A stretch of 64,000 nucleotides of DNA. It comes from Limnobacter sp. Its GTDB lineage: Bacteria; Pseudomonadota; Gammaproteobacteria; Burkholderiales; Burkholderiaceae_B. Within the stretch, counting starts at the first letter, position 1; every line of letters begins with the position of its first letter. The notes below the pieces were generated by a model. That model had not been told where the DNA came from, ran no database searches, and saw nothing but the letters and a program-made list of their open reading frames with translations. Made by a program: the position numbers and the translations under genes. The stretch is from NCBI GenBank assembly GCA_029866125.1, contig JARWZZ010000009.1, positions 28,995-92,994 on the forward strand, in the 5' to 3' direction. Below are positions 34,560 through 45,914 of the stretch, in pieces.

Positions 34560-36569
34560 CTACCTAGCTAACACCTTATTTGCAGCGGGTGCCAAGGTTG
34601 ATTTTCTGGGGCTTGATGAGGGGTTGATGCCCATGCCATGCACACTGACGGGGTCAATCTGATTCCGAAAACGTGGGGTAGGCAAGCGGGTTGCTTCGTC
34701 TTTTGCAAAACTAACCAATTGCATACCCAGCACATCCGGCGCGTTTTCTACGGTCTTGTTTTGCCACCAGCATTCAAACAGGGCCTTGTTGGCATCCAAT
34801 TGCACAATGCCGTAGCCATGCTCAACCCATTCCATGAATTGAACATGCTTGTTGCCTGCCAAAGTGGCTGTTTCAATCGCCCGGGTTGCAGCCACTTGCA
34901 AGGGGAATGGCAAGCCGGGGGCCGCATTGGCCACCAACTCGTCCGCACCGCCTCGACCCATGGATGATGGAGCAAACTCGACCGCGGCAGACAATGAACG
35001 GGCATTGATGCCCGGCAGGTTGGTAGACGTCAACCTGAGAGTGCCTGCGGCAATATTCTCCGCGATTGCACCAGCCCGCGTGGATGGCACGGGCGGGGCC
35101 GCCAAGTAGCCGTTGAGGTAAGCAGTCTCGTTGTCGGCCACCAAGTCGGATGCCCAGTTTCCGTGCATATCCCCGGACACAAACACGCAACCATTGACGG
35201 CCGGTACACCATCAGCACCCCCTCTCAATGCGTTCACCAACGCAGTCCGCTCACCCGGGTAATCGCTCCACCGCGTGGGCAAAGGGAAAACAGGCGCACC
35301 AGTCACATTCGGCACTACCCAAGGCGCAATCCAGGTTTGGTTATTGAGTACCTTCCACACCACGCCGTCTTTTTCTTCTTTGCGCAAACCGTCCAACAGC
35401 CAATTGAATTGTTTTTTACCAAACAAGGTGGGCGTGCCGTTGGGCAGGTGGCTTGCATCGGCAGCTTGCTTGTAACCGGGCAGTAAAATTTGGGTATCCA
35501 AAGCCCGGAACGAGGCCAAAGGCCCATAGGGCAAGCTGCGGTAAACCAACTTGGTGTCCACCGGCACAGGGTATTCCGTGTCGGGGTACAGTAAAAACTC
35601 CCCGCTTCCGTCGGCTTTCAATGGGCGTGAAGGGGTCCACTCCCAAAAGGCTTGCGTGGTGTCTTGCAAGGTACAAACCGACTTCAAACCCTCTGCCAAT
35701 CTGGTGGGTAGTTCATTGCCGAAGTCTGGGTCAATGTCGTGGTTGTCCCATGTAATAAACCAAGGGTGTTGTTGGTGGGCCGCCATCAAATTCGGGTCTG
35801 ACCGAAACAGGGCATAGCGCCTTCTGCATTCATCCAAGTTCAGCCAATCCCGGTAGTCCACATCGTTGGTGGTGGCCCTGCCTTTGCGGGCGCGCACTTG
35901 CTCGTCTTCATCCACAAAATCGTAAATGTAGTCGCCACAATGCACGACCAAATCCAGGTCATCCCGTTTGGCAATGGCAGCAAACCCGCTCCAGGTGCTT
36001 GACCAATAACTTGAACAGGACAGCACGGCAAAGCGAATAGCCTCGACCATTTGTGCGGGTGCGGTGCGAGTCCTGCCCACAATGCTTTGGTGGGTGCCGG
36101 TAGAAAATTGGTAGTAATACGTGCTTGCAGGCTGAAGGCCAGACACATCCACTTTCAGGGTCCAATCCCGCTCAGCCACCACGGTTTGCCGACCCGTTTT
36201 AACCGGGTTTTTCATGTCGGGCGTTTTGCTGACAGCCCAACGCACCAACACACCCGCTGCGGGGTAGGTCAGCAGGGTAACGCGTGTCCACAAAATAACC
36301 CGGTCAGAAAGGGGGTCGCCACTGGCCACGCCATGCGCAAACGGCAAAGCCAACACCAAGGGGTAGTTAAAGCTGGCAGGTTCGGCGCCCGGCTCGGGCA
36401 AGGCATCGGTGAACTCTTGGGTTGAAACAGGCTGATTGGGCGTGGATGGAGGGTTGGGGGTAAGTCCAGGGACTTCATTCGGTGAAGTACGAAGTGCTTG
36501 TTCTTCATTTCCGCCACAACCCACCAAAGAACTGGCTGCTATTACTTTAAGCACTTCACGACGCTTCAT
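34560..36569 (-). CDS. phoD: alkaline phosphatase D (PhoD), Tat-exported
   Basis: Secreted phosphodiesterase/phosphomonoesterase, 669 residues. It has a Tat-type start (MKRREVLKVIAASSLVGCGG), an N-terminal beta domain with FAHGVASGDPLSDRVILWTR, and a metallophosphatase domain with HCGDYIYDFVDE, TWDNHDIDPDFGNE and VSGDMHGNW. The GCGG after the signal may make it a lipoprotein. It releases phosphate from organic esters, probably under PhoB, although I see no clear Pho box in the short upstream gap. The SH3/DUF4384 gene lies 12 bases upstream. Confidence 0.93.
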   Translation of the reverse strand: MKRREVLKVIAASSLVGCGGNEEQALRTSPNEVPGLTPNPPSTPNQPVSTQEFTDALPEPGAEPASFNYPLVLALPFAHGVASGDPLSDRVILWTRVTLLTYPAAGVLVRWAVSKTPDMKNPVKTGRQTVVAERDWTLKVDVSGLQPASTYYYQFSTGTHQSIVGRTRTAPAQMVEAIRFAVLSCSSYWSSTWSGFAAIAKRDDLDLVVHCGDYIYDFVDEDEQVRARKGRATTNDVDYRDWLNLDECRRRYALFRSDPNLMAAHQQHPWFITWDNHDIDPDFGNELPTRLAEGLKSVCTLQDTTQAFWEWTPSRPLKADGSGEFLLYPDTEYPVPVDTKLVYRSLPYGPLASFRALDTQILLPGYKQAADASHLPNGTPTLFGKKQFNWLLDGLRKEEKDGVVWKVLNNQTWIAPWVVPNVTGAPVFPLPTRWSDYPGERTALVNALRGGADGVPAVNGCVFVSGDMHGNWASDLVADNETAYLNGYLAAPPVPSTRAGAIAENIAAGTLRLTSTNLPGINARSLSAAVEFAPSSMGRGGADELVANAAPGLPFPLQVAATRAIETATLAGNKHVQFMEWVEHGYGIVQLDANKALFECWWQNKTVENAPDVLGMQLVSFAKDEATRLPTPRFRNQIDPVSVHGMGINPSSSPRKSTLAPAANKVLAR

Positions 36570-36581
36570 AAAACTTCTCTT

Positions 36582-37727
36582 TTAAGGTACGGGTTCGACT
36601 TTCATCAATTTAATGGACTTTACGCCGTAGTTATTACTGCATTGTGGCTTTTTTGGATTGCAATCCTCTTTTGACAAATCAGGATTCAGAAAATGCAACA
36701 AGGCGGGGTTGTCGCCCAAAGCGGTTTGGGTACTCATCCAGAAAGGATGCCTTTTCAAAACCTCGTGCCCCACCAAACTTGGAAGGTAATCCGGGGCCAA
36801 GGATGCTGAAATTTCGTCCATCAGCGGGGCGGGTGGTGGCAAAGCGCGAGGAACCTCGCTGACCATCACCATCAAGCGTGACTGCCCAGCAGGGCCGGTG
36901 GATTTAATCTGCCAATTTTTACGGGGCAAGTAAAGTATTTCACCTGCTGTTACCCGGTGGTCCATGTCCCTTTGGTTGGGAAAAACCAAGGTCAGCTCAC
37001 CGTCCTCGGCTTCGGACCACACATACACAAAACCCGCTTTTGACGACTTCAGCCACAGCTTGAAGTAATCTTTGCCAATCACCAATCGCGAGGGGGCAAT
37101 CACCTGCGGTGCCCATGCCAACTTGCTGTTCTTCATCAGTTGGGCGGTAAATTGCTCGTCCGGCTGTTTGGCGTCCAGTCCTCTCTTTTGGAATTTGGCC
37201 TTCCATGCAGCATCCAACTCCAACATGGATGTTTGGAACGCAGAACGGGCAAGGGGTTCAGGCTCGGGTGTGCTCAATGGTTTGGCGGGGGGCTGCTCTG
37301 GCAGGTTGAGTATCGGCTGGGCGCCTTGGCTAACCCGGGGCACCCCTTCTGGCTTTGGAAAATCGGGGCGGGTTTCTTCAGCCGTACTGGGTTCAAGCAA
37401 CAAGCGATTAATCCACCCCACCTGGTCGCCATGGCGAATTTTCCACCACAGGTTGGACTGCTCAAGCAACTCTACCCTTTCGCCGGCGGCCAAGGTCATC
37501 AAAGGTTTACCTTCATTCAATTTGGGGTAAACCACCGCACCGGGCCAGTTCACTAGGCCATGAATTGGGGCAATGACTGAAACATTTGCTGGGGTATTGA
37601 TTTCGGTTTGAACTTCAGCTTGAGCTTGGGCCCACCCCGGCACAGCACACAAAAGCGCCGCCCACAGCGGCAGCACCAAAAGCCCACTTTTACAGACCCT
37701 TGTTGTTTTCGCGATCTGACTTTTCAT
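36582..37727 (-). CDS. exported SH3 plus DUF4384-domain protein
   Basis: A 381-residue protein. It has a Sec signal (residues 1-36, ending near GWAQAQ), a bacterial SH3-like region at about 45-115 (VYPKLNEGKPLMTLAAGERV, WWKIRHGDQVGWINRLLL), a Pro-rich linker, and a DUF4384-like beta domain at about 215-310 (YFKLWLKSSKAGFVYVWSEA). ATG at 37727 is chosen over the TTG six codons earlier. DUF4384 proteins are often linked to surface or protease systems, but the role here is unknown. It is 12 bases upstream of phoD on the same strand, so the two may be co-transcribed. Confidence 0.65.
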   Translation of the reverse strand: MKSQIAKTTRVCKSGLLVLPLWAALLCAVPGWAQAQAEVQTEINTPANVSVIAPIHGLVNWPGAVVYPKLNEGKPLMTLAAGERVELLEQSNLWWKIRHGDQVGWINRLLLEPSTAEETRPDFPKPEGVPRVSQGAQPILNLPEQPPAKPLSTPEPEPLARSAFQTSMLELDAAWKAKFQKRGLDAKQPDEQFTAQLMKNSKLAWAPQVIAPSRLVIGKDYFKLWLKSSKAGFVYVWSEAEDGELTLVFPNQRDMDHRVTAGEILYLPRKNWQIKSTGPAGQSRLMVMVSEVPRALPPPAPLMDEISASLAPDYLPSLVGHEVLKRHPFWMSTQTALGDNPALLHFLNPDLSKEDCNPKKPQCSNNYGVKSIKLMKVEPVP

Positions 37728-37756
37728 GGGCCTCACATAGAGCAATTAAACGGTGG

Positions 37757-38944
37757 TCATGATTCTAAACCATATTTCCGGATGAGTAGACCACGCTTTG
37801 AAGGCAATATATTGATGTCAGCCGCACGTTTACCCACCACATCAATCAAGCGTTTGTTCATAATTTTGAACCACAAGGGTGGGCAGTACGCCACCAAAAA
37901 CATGCCAAAGTAACCCGAGGGTAAAGAAGGCAGTTCCGGAAAATCCCGCAAGGACTGAAACCCACGCGCTGGATTGGCATGGTGGTCGGAATGGCGTTGC
38001 AATTGAAACACCACCAAATTGGACACCAAATGGTTGCTGTTCCAGGAGTGATGGGGTTGGCAGTTTTCATAGCGGCCATCTGCCAATTTTTTGCGCAGCA
38101 AACCGTAATGCTCAATGTAGTTGGCTGATGTCAGTTGAAATGCACCCCAAAATGCAACCACCGCCAACACGGGCACCATAGGCCAGCCAAATGCGGCAAT
38201 CAATGCGGTGTACATCACTGTGGTTAAACCCAAACAAACCAACATTTCATTCTGCAAACTCCATGCCGACTTGCCCAACCTTTCCAACCTTGCTTTTTCA
38301 ATGTTCCAAGCCCTGAAAAAACCACCGGGCATTTCACGCAGAATAAAAGTGTAAATGGTTTCGCCCATCCGGGATGATGCGGGGTCTTCCGGCGTAGCCA
38401 CATGCCTGTGGTGGCCTCGGTTGTGCTCAATTGAAAAGTGCCCATAACCGCCCAGCGACAAGGTGAACAAAGCCAGCCACTGGTCCAGCTTGCGCTTTTT
38501 GTGGCCCAGCTCGTGCCCCAAATTGAGACCAAACCCCAGCAAACTTCCTGTGGTAATAGCCACCGCCAACCACAGCAGCCAATGCACCTCATGGCTTGCT
38601 AAAAAAATCACGTTGTAGAAAAACGAGAAGGCCAATATGGGCACCAAAGCATAGGTAATGCCTTTGTAATACGGGTCATTTTCCAACTGCGGCACTGCAC
38701 TCTCAGGGTGATTTTGTTTGTCCTCCCCAAAAAGCAAATCAAACACGGGCAGGCCAATGTAAAACAAAGCCAAAAATGCCCACAACCAATAAGTATTTCC
38801 CGTTTGCAAATACAGAAACGGCCCGGCAGGTGCAGCCAAGGGTGCAATCACCGACAAAATCCACAGGTACTTTTTGGGGTCTTTGTAGCGCACGCCGGCA
38901 GGGTCAACACCAGGGTGGTTTTTCAGAGTATTCGACAAGCTCAT
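37757..38944 (-). CDS. alkB: alkane 1-monooxygenase (AlkB)
   Basis: Membrane di-iron hydroxylase turning medium-chain n-alkanes into 1-alkanols with rubredoxin electrons. The His boxes are complete: HELGHKKRK, EHNRGHHRHV and LQRHSDHHANP, plus NYIEHYG. It has 395 residues with six membrane segments. The ATG at 38944 has AAGGA eight bases upstream and is preferred to the ATG at 38953. No rubredoxin gene is adjacent. It is divergent from an AraC regulator. The downstream acyl-CoA ligase at 60.3 kb could serve the same route but is far away. Confidence 0.93.
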   Translation of the reverse strand: MSLSNTLKNHPGVDPAGVRYKDPKKYLWILSVIAPLAAPAGPFLYLQTGNTYWLWAFLALFYIGLPVFDLLFGEDKQNHPESAVPQLENDPYYKGITYALVPILAFSFFYNVIFLASHEVHWLLWLAVAITTGSLLGFGLNLGHELGHKKRKLDQWLALFTLSLGGYGHFSIEHNRGHHRHVATPEDPASSRMGETIYTFILREMPGGFFRAWNIEKARLERLGKSAWSLQNEMLVCLGLTTVMYTALIAAFGWPMVPVLAVVAFWGAFQLTSANYIEHYGLLRKKLADGRYENCQPHHSWNSNHLVSNLVVFQLQRHSDHHANPARGFQSLRDFPELPSLPSGYFGMFLVAYCPPLWFKIMNKRLIDVVGKRAADINILPSKRGLLIRKYGLES

Positions 38945-39065
38945 GTTTTTCATCCTTCTGTTGGGAGTGGTTTGATCTTAGGCAAAAGCAAAGATGGACA
39001 ACACCGCAAGGAGTGGCATATTCTCGTCATTTAGTGACAGCCCCCTTATTCGCCACCAGAAAAAA

Positions 39066-40091
39066 ATGAGCAACCCAACCGCACACATTCAAGCTGCAGT
39101 CCACCCGGTCTACCCTCGCTTGCTGTGCGCAGAAATGACTCGCAGGGGGTTTAGACGGGAAAACATTCTTCAGGGCTCTGCCCTCAGCTGGGCGCAACTG
39201 CATGAAAGCAATCAATTCTTGAAACTTCAAGACATGGCCCAGCTTACCCAGCACTGCATTGAACTTACAGATTGCCCTTGGCTTGGGCTTGAGGTGGGTT
39301 TTAAAACCCAAGCCGCAGCCCACGGGGGTTTGGGCGCAGCCATGATGGCCAGCAGCAACCTGGCATCGGCCATTTTGATTTTGCAGAAGTACAGCCAACT
39401 GCGGCAAAACTTAGCCACCTTAAAAATACACCACACCCCGGAATTCGCAATCGAGCTGGCAGAGCAAGTGGATTTGGGTGCATCACGTGAATACCTAATG
39501 GGCCAACTGGTTGCGGGGCTTGAGCAATTGTTTATGACCATCACCGGCAAAGAATTGCAAGCCCATGTGTGCATTGAGTGGCCGTTTGCCAAACCAGACT
39601 GGGCTGAACAATATCAACGAGTGGCCAGAACCAACAGCTTTGGGCATACCCGGTTAAAAGTGACCATGGATGCGGAAATGGCCCTTTCACCCAGCCTTGC
39701 TGCCGATGATGAAAACCTACCCCGCCTGCTGCAAGAATGTGATTTGCAACTGAACCGCGTACTTTCTGGAGGCAGTTTAAGCCAAAAAATACGCATGCAA
39801 TTGAGTCAAATTGAAGGCAAAATGCCCAGCCTAGAAAACGTGGCAGAGCGGGAACATTTAACACCCCGCACCCTCATGCGCAAACTGGCCAGCGAAGGCC
39901 ACAGCTTTCAAGCCTTGCTGGATGAAGTACGTTTTGAGCGCGCCCGTTGGCTGCTTGAGCACTCCACCACTTCAGTGGAGCAAATTGCCTGTCAGCTTGG
40001 GTATGAAGACCCATCCAACTTCAGCCGTACCTTTAAACGCTGGGCAGGCCAAACACCCGGGCAATACCGAAGCGGGCTTAAAGGGAAATAA
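39066..40091 (+). CDS. AraC-family regulator, probable alkB activator
   Basis: A 341-residue regulator from ATG 39066, or 365 from ATG 38994; neither has a strong ribosome site, and the shorter form matches the usual family start. The N-terminal two thirds is an OruR/arabinose-binding-like ligand domain (VHPVYPRLLCAEMTRRGF). The C-terminal 100 residues hold the two AraC helix-turn-helices ending LGYEDPSNFSRTFKRWAGQT. It is divergent from alkB with a 121-base gap, which points to control of alkane hydroxylation by an alkane or fatty acid signal. Confidence 0.85.
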   Translation: MSNPTAHIQAAVHPVYPRLLCAEMTRRGFRRENILQGSALSWAQLHESNQFLKLQDMAQLTQHCIELTDCPWLGLEVGFKTQAAAHGGLGAAMMASSNLASAILILQKYSQLRQNLATLKIHHTPEFAIELAEQVDLGASREYLMGQLVAGLEQLFMTITGKELQAHVCIEWPFAKPDWAEQYQRVARTNSFGHTRLKVTMDAEMALSPSLAADDENLPRLLQECDLQLNRVLSGGSLSQKIRMQLSQIEGKMPSLENVAEREHLTPRTLMRKLASEGHSFQALLDEVRFERARWLLEHSTTSVEQIACQLGYEDPSNFSRTFKRWAGQTPGQYRSGLKGK

Positions 40092-40111
40092 AACTTCCCT
40101 CAGCAGCCCAC

Positions 40112-40852
40112 CTAGCCCAACCAAGCATAAACCCAAGGTATTAAAACCGCGCCCAATACACCATGCAAACCCATGCCCAAACTGGCAAAACGGCCCGCTT
40201 CTGGGTGCACCGCAAAGGCCCGGGCTGTGCCCACGCCATGCGCTGAAATACCCATCGCAAAACCTCTTACCCACCAGCGGGTTAAGCCCATGCGGTTGAA
40301 AATCAAGGTGCCCACCGCTGCACCCACGATGCCAGTCAAAATCGCAAACACAGCAGTTAAGGTAGGAATGGCACCCAAACGCTCAGAAATACCCATGGCA
40401 ATGGGCGTGGTTACCGACTTGGGCCATAGGCTTAGCAGCACCTCGTCGGGAACACCCAGCACAGAAGCCACACCCACAGCCACCGCGATAGAGACTGTTC
40501 CCCCCACAATCAGCACCACAGTCAGGGCCAAAACCACCTTGCCCACTTGGCCTTTTAATGCCGCCAAACCCTGATAAATAGGCACAGCCAGCGCAACTGT
40601 GGCAGTGCCCAACAAAAAGTGGACAAATTGCGCACCCTCAAAGTACTGGGCATAGCTTAAGCCCGTCAATTTGAGCGTGGCCACCAAAGCCAAAACAGAC
40701 ACCAACACGGGGTTGACCATGGGGTGGTTGCCCGACCTTTGGTAAAGCCACACCGCCAATTGGTAAGCCAGCAAAGTCATGAACAAGGCGGTCAATGGGC
40801 TGCCGCTGAGGTACACCCACAGTTGAGGAAGGTTTTGGGCGTCAAACCTCAT
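40112..40852 (-). CDS. lrgB: LrgB/CidB family membrane protein
   Basis: A 246-residue integral membrane protein with the LrgB core (LLGTATVALAVPIYQGL, SVTTPIAMGISERLG, ISAHGVGTARAF). Homologues work with LrgA in holin-like control of lysis and, in some bacteria and plants, in pyruvate or glycolate transport. The ATG at 40852 overlaps the lrgA end by 11 bases. Confidence 0.9.
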   Translation of the reverse strand: MRFDAQNLPQLWVYLSGSPLTALFMTLLAYQLAVWLYQRSGNHPMVNPVLVSVLALVATLKLTGLSYAQYFEGAQFVHFLLGTATVALAVPIYQGLAALKGQVGKVVLALTVVLIVGGTVSIAVAVGVASVLGVPDEVLLSLWPKSVTTPIAMGISERLGAIPTLTAVFAILTGIVGAAVGTLIFNRMGLTRWWVRGFAMGISAHGVGTARAFAVHPEAGRFASLGMGLHGVLGAVLIPWVYAWLG

Positions 40853-41225
40853 CGGTACCCTCCTTATTGGCTTCGTCAGCCCCCAAGCCAAAGCGCATGG
40901 CCAGCTTGTTGAGTAACCACGCAGACACGGCCAAGCTGCACACCACACTGGCCACCAACGCAGCCAACAAGGGCCAAGCAAAATCTTTCAACAGGGGTAG
41001 AAAAACCACCACGCCCACCGCCGCAGGCACGAAAAGCAAACCCAAATGGGCAGAAAACACCGCAGAGGTGTGGGCAAGCTCTACATCTGGCCCTTTGCGG
41101 GCAATCAAAAACACAAACAGCAAAATGAGCCCTAAAACTGGGCCGGGCATCACCGGGACCAAGGTCAAAGCGAGCAACTCGCCCAAAGCCTGAAACGCCA
41201 GCAAGATAGTAAGGGATTTGATCAT
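40842..41225 (-). CDS. lrgA: LrgA/CidA family holin-like protein
   Basis: A 127-residue, four-helix membrane protein with the LrgA landmarks VMPGPVLGLILLFVFL and SAHLGLLFVPAAVGVV. Forms a two-gene operon with lrgB. A perfect 12-bp palindrome lies 10 bases upstream of the start. Confidence 0.88.
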   Translation of the reverse strand: MIKSLTILLAFQALGELLALTLVPVMPGPVLGLILLFVFLIARKGPDVELAHTSAVFSAHLGLLFVPAAVGVVVFLPLLKDFAWPLLAALVASVVCSLAVSAWLLNKLAMRFGLGADEANKEGTDEV

Positions 41226-41234
41226 CTAATTAGT

Positions 41235-41246
41235 GTATTCGAATAC
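41235..41246. promoter_or_regulatory. perfect palindrome upstream of lrgA
   Basis: GTATTCGAATAC is a perfect 12-bp palindrome 10 bases ahead of the lrgA ATG, in operator position. No regulator gene is adjacent. Confidence 0.4.
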
Positions 41247-41261
41247 GCCTCCCAAATGAAA

Positions 41262-41298
41262 AAACCACCACTGGCTGATGGGCAGCAAGTGGTGGTTT
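41262..41298 (-). terminator. rho-independent terminator of the Gly/Thr-repeat gene
   Basis: Perfect 11-bp stem AAACCACCACT/AGTGGTGGTTT with a 15-base loop. On the minus strand it is followed by a run of T, 48 bases beyond the stop of the repeat-protein gene. Confidence 0.8.
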
Positions 41299-41345
41299 AA
41301 GGCTACGGAGGGTTGAATCTCCGTCTTACATGGCCATCAAATCAA

Positions 41346-42863
<1,518 letters not shown>

Positions 42864-43007
42864 TCAAATTTGTTTGGTGAGTTTTAGACTCTTGTACGAG
42901 TTATACCTACAACTGTTTGGCATGGATTCAGGATTTTTAAAATAAAACACCTAAAATGATGTGAGTCGGTCATTGCATTTTTACGGACAGAATATTTACA
43001 AGGTGTA

Positions 43008-44642
43008 CTATTTAGAAAGCACTACGCTTGAACAATCCACCGCTTGTACTGTCACATTGACTTCATTCAGGCCAACGCCAAGCGTAGTGAGCAATCCATC
43101 CAGAATTCCGCCCACCACCACCAACACAGGGCTAAGCACAACGTTCAAAGTAGACAAAAGCGTGTTAAGCAAGGGGTTGAGCAAAGCCTTTAACAGCCCA
43201 CCGACCAAGGGCACATTCAATTCCAGATCAAGATTGAGGCCACCCATCAAATTCGCCAAAGATTGACCCGAGTTTAGAAACACAGGCCCTGTGCTAACCC
43301 CTGGAGGGGCAGCCCCCTGAAGGACAAAGGAAGTGGGGTCGGCACGTGCAGAGGCAGACGCACCCAACTTCACTCCAATCGGAATACCCAATAATGTGAC
43401 GGTGGCAATGTTGGCTGGCGCGCCGCAGGTTAAACCACTGACATTGGTTTTAAGGTCTGCTGCACCTTGTGAAATGCACAACTCAGCCAGCGCAGGAACA
43501 ACGGTCACTGAGGTGACGTTATTCTCCCTGGGAATACTGCAGGTCAAAGAATCCACCTGGGCCAAGCCACCCGCGACTTTCAATTGAATGGCCATGTCGA
43601 CGTTTGCATTGGCCACCACCAAATTCAAGTTTTGGACGGCGCGGATATCCAAAGCAACTTGGGCGGTTTTACCCTCTGCGATTGGGGACTTGAAAGGCAG
43701 CTTTCTACCTACAAAAATCTGCGGTGCCTGCAGAATGGTCACACCCACGCTTAGGTTCAGCAATCCTTGGTTGATGCTAATGGTGTAGCTGCCATCTTTA
43801 GCTGAGCGCAAAATGGCAGCCTGCGCCAACTCACCCAAATTCACATTCAAGAAGCGACTGGTACCCGGGCTGGTCTCACCGCTTAAATCCAAAGCAAGAA
43901 TATCGCCCACGGGAATTGCAACTTGGTTCAGCGGCCCGGCAATTTGACCCAACACGCCTTGGAATTTGGTTTTGTCTTGAGCATCACCCTGCCCCAAAGC
44001 CAAACCTTCCTGCAGCAGGTCCAAAGCAGTCAAATTCAAAGCAAGCAGCTCTGAAGGGGTGGCCGCACCCAACTCCGCACCCAGCTTGATTACATCCACA
44101 ACCACATTGGCGCCGAGTAGCTTTTGATAGTCGGCGACGCTCAAATTAACGACCCCGCCACCTAGCCCGGTCAATAAACCATTGAGTAGCGCTGATTTCT
44201 CAGAGTTCAGGTTGACCAAACTGGAAGAAACCATGGCACTTACCACTGGCGCATTGGTGGCTTCAGCGGAGGTGTTGATATCGGACACGGGGCCCAGAAA
44301 AAAGCTTTTGTTCTTGCGCACCAGCGTGGCTCGAGCCGTTACGGCCTCATCACAATTGGCGGTGACTGTGTCATTAATGACACATTGAATAGTAAGCACA
44401 TCGTCGGGCAGCAAACCATTGAGTTCAGCCACTTCGAAGGCTTTCTCGAATGCTGGTCCGTCACTCAGCTGCCTGGCAGCGGTCATTGCCGATTGATCCA
44501 CCAAATACTGCGCACGGTTTTTTTCCCATACGGTCTGCCCCAAACCCAAAACAGCCAATGCACCCACTGCCACCATCATGACAAAACCAGTGAGGACAGT
44601 GATTGCACCCAGTTCTTGCGTGCGTAAAGAAGAAGGCCACAT
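43008..44642 (-). CDS. TadG-like (Tad pilus-related) protein
   Basis: A 544-residue protein. It opens with a Tad-type N-terminal signal helix (RTQELGAITVLTGFVMMVAV, then LGLGQTVWEKNRAQYLVDQS and MTAARQLSD), as in TadG/PF13400 proteins. A long extracytoplasmic part follows, with cysteines (IQCVINDTVTANCDEA, SLTCSIPRE, GLTCGAPAN). No other tad/flp genes are in the window. The start is uncertain: ATG 44642 lacks a ribosome site, and TTG 44663 in frame has GGA nine bases ahead. It lies between two unknown genes on the same strand and may be part of a surface or secreted set. Confidence 0.65.
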   Translation of the reverse strand: MWPSSLRTQELGAITVLTGFVMMVAVGALAVLGLGQTVWEKNRAQYLVDQSAMTAARQLSDGPAFEKAFEVAELNGLLPDDVLTIQCVINDTVTANCDEAVTARATLVRKNKSFFLGPVSDINTSAEATNAPVVSAMVSSSLVNLNSEKSALLNGLLTGLGGGVVNLSVADYQKLLGANVVVDVIKLGAELGAATPSELLALNLTALDLLQEGLALGQGDAQDKTKFQGVLGQIAGPLNQVAIPVGDILALDLSGETSPGTSRFLNVNLGELAQAAILRSAKDGSYTISINQGLLNLSVGVTILQAPQIFVGRKLPFKSPIAEGKTAQVALDIRAVQNLNLVVANANVDMAIQLKVAGGLAQVDSLTCSIPRENNVTSVTVVPALAELCISQGAADLKTNVSGLTCGAPANIATVTLLGIPIGVKLGASASARADPTSFVLQGAAPPGVSTGPVFLNSGQSLANLMGGLNLDLELNVPLVGGLLKALLNPLLNTLLSTLNVVLSPVLVVVGGILDGLLTTLGVGLNEVNVTVQAVDCSSVVLSK

Positions 44643-44825
44643 GTGGCGCGAGCGGTTCAAAATTGCATTTCCGTGTAACGTGTCTAGGTAATTTTCGTAG
44701 GCATTATACCTATTTATGGTGATAACCAAAACCATTAATGACGAATTTACCACCCTGATGGGTAATGCAATCGGTTGATCTACTTAGGAATTTTTGCTCT
44801 GTTCTAAACCAACAAGAGCGAGATG

Positions 44826-45683
44826 TCAGGCGTTAAAAGTCTGTATGAGGTCATCACGGACCCATGCAACTGTGGGGCCGATTGGGGGCAAGGCGATCGA
44901 GCTTAGGCTGAGGGCAGTGCGAGTGTCTTGAATGAAGTCAGCGGAAGTGCCGTAATAGTCAAAGTCTTGAATGGGGTTAACCACCGGGTCTAAAGCCTCA
45001 ACACCCAGTGAATCGATCACACCGCCGGTGATTGCCTTCACTTGGCCTTGAACATTGGACTGAAAAAAATCACGAGCACTGCCATCCAAACTCTCGCCTA
45101 GGGAGTCGAGCAGCATCCGGAATGCAGCTTGATTTTCGCCAGTCAATTCGGGCGCAACTGCATCATTACTGGACAAGCGTGCCAGCAAATCAGCAAGCAA
45201 GTCTGAAACGAATGCGCTGGAAGAATCCACCAAAGTGGAGGCATCAGGCTGAGCGTTTAACAGTGCACTGGAATCGTCCAAACTGGACGGGGTCAGGGAA
45301 GAAGCGGCAGATTGCCAAGCGTCATCCATCTCTGAAGAGTCGGCATTTAAATTGTTGAAAGCGGCTGAACCCACGAGGGAGGAAGCAGGATCAGCTTCAT
45401 ACAATTGCAAAGGCAAGGGGCTTGCCGTACCGACGTCTTGTACAGTTTTAAGCAACAAGGACGACCCTTGGCTGGGCAAAGCTGGGGCCGCTAAGTCACT
45501 ACTGAAAATACTTGCAAGGTAAGCGCCAGCCCCTTCCGTGCTTGCAGTTAAGCCAGAAGTAAGCACCGAATCAGCAAAACCGTATCCAATCTTGCTAAAA
45601 GACTGAGGTGTGGCACCGGCCAGCAATCCTAGCGCGCGGTTACTGGCATCTAATGCTTCTTGGTTGAGGATCGGTTGTGTCAT
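44826..45683 (-). CDS. unknown Ala/Ser/Leu-rich protein
   Basis: A 285-residue protein without signal peptide or membrane helix. It is rich in Ser, Ala, Leu and Asp, with leucine-rich helices (FVSDLLADLLARLSSND). The N-terminus (MTQPILNQEALDASNRALGL) looks soluble. No family recognised. It is upstream of the TadG-like gene on the same strand with a 183-base gap, and shares the acidic, low-complexity style of the Gly/Thr-repeat protein, so it may be a secreted partner. Confidence 0.45.
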   Translation of the reverse strand: MTQPILNQEALDASNRALGLLAGATPQSFSKIGYGFADSVLTSGLTASTEGAGAYLASIFSSDLAAPALPSQGSSLLLKTVQDVGTASPLPLQLYEADPASSLVGSAAFNNLNADSSEMDDAWQSAASSLTPSSLDDSSALLNAQPDASTLVDSSSAFVSDLLADLLARLSSNDAVAPELTGENQAAFRMLLDSLGESLDGSARDFFQSNVQGQVKAITGGVIDSLGVEALDPVVNPIQDFDYYGTSADFIQDTRTALSLSSIALPPIGPTVAWVRDDLIQTFNA

Positions 45684-45826
45684 CTGGTGCTTGAGAACAT
45701 TTCACTTTGTATGGCTTAGGTTAAACCTACCCCCTCCTCACCACAATCCGTAAAGTTATATTTTTAGGCGTCGAGCTACCGTGAAGTACCCACAAACTGT
45801 AGGCAAACTACGTAGCAGTGGCATAA

Positions 45827-45840
45827 AACAAACGTTTGTT
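45827..45840. promoter_or_regulatory. TetR-like operator 1
   Basis: AACAAACGTTTGTT is a perfect 14-bp palindrome of the form recognised by fatty-acid-type TetR repressors. It is 111 bases upstream of the PF10118 gene. Confidence 0.5.
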
Positions 45841-45914
45841 CGATTTTTTGTACACACACTCTAAAGGTAACAGTTGTAAACACCCTCATTCATTGATACA
45901 TTGGCCGATGTCAA

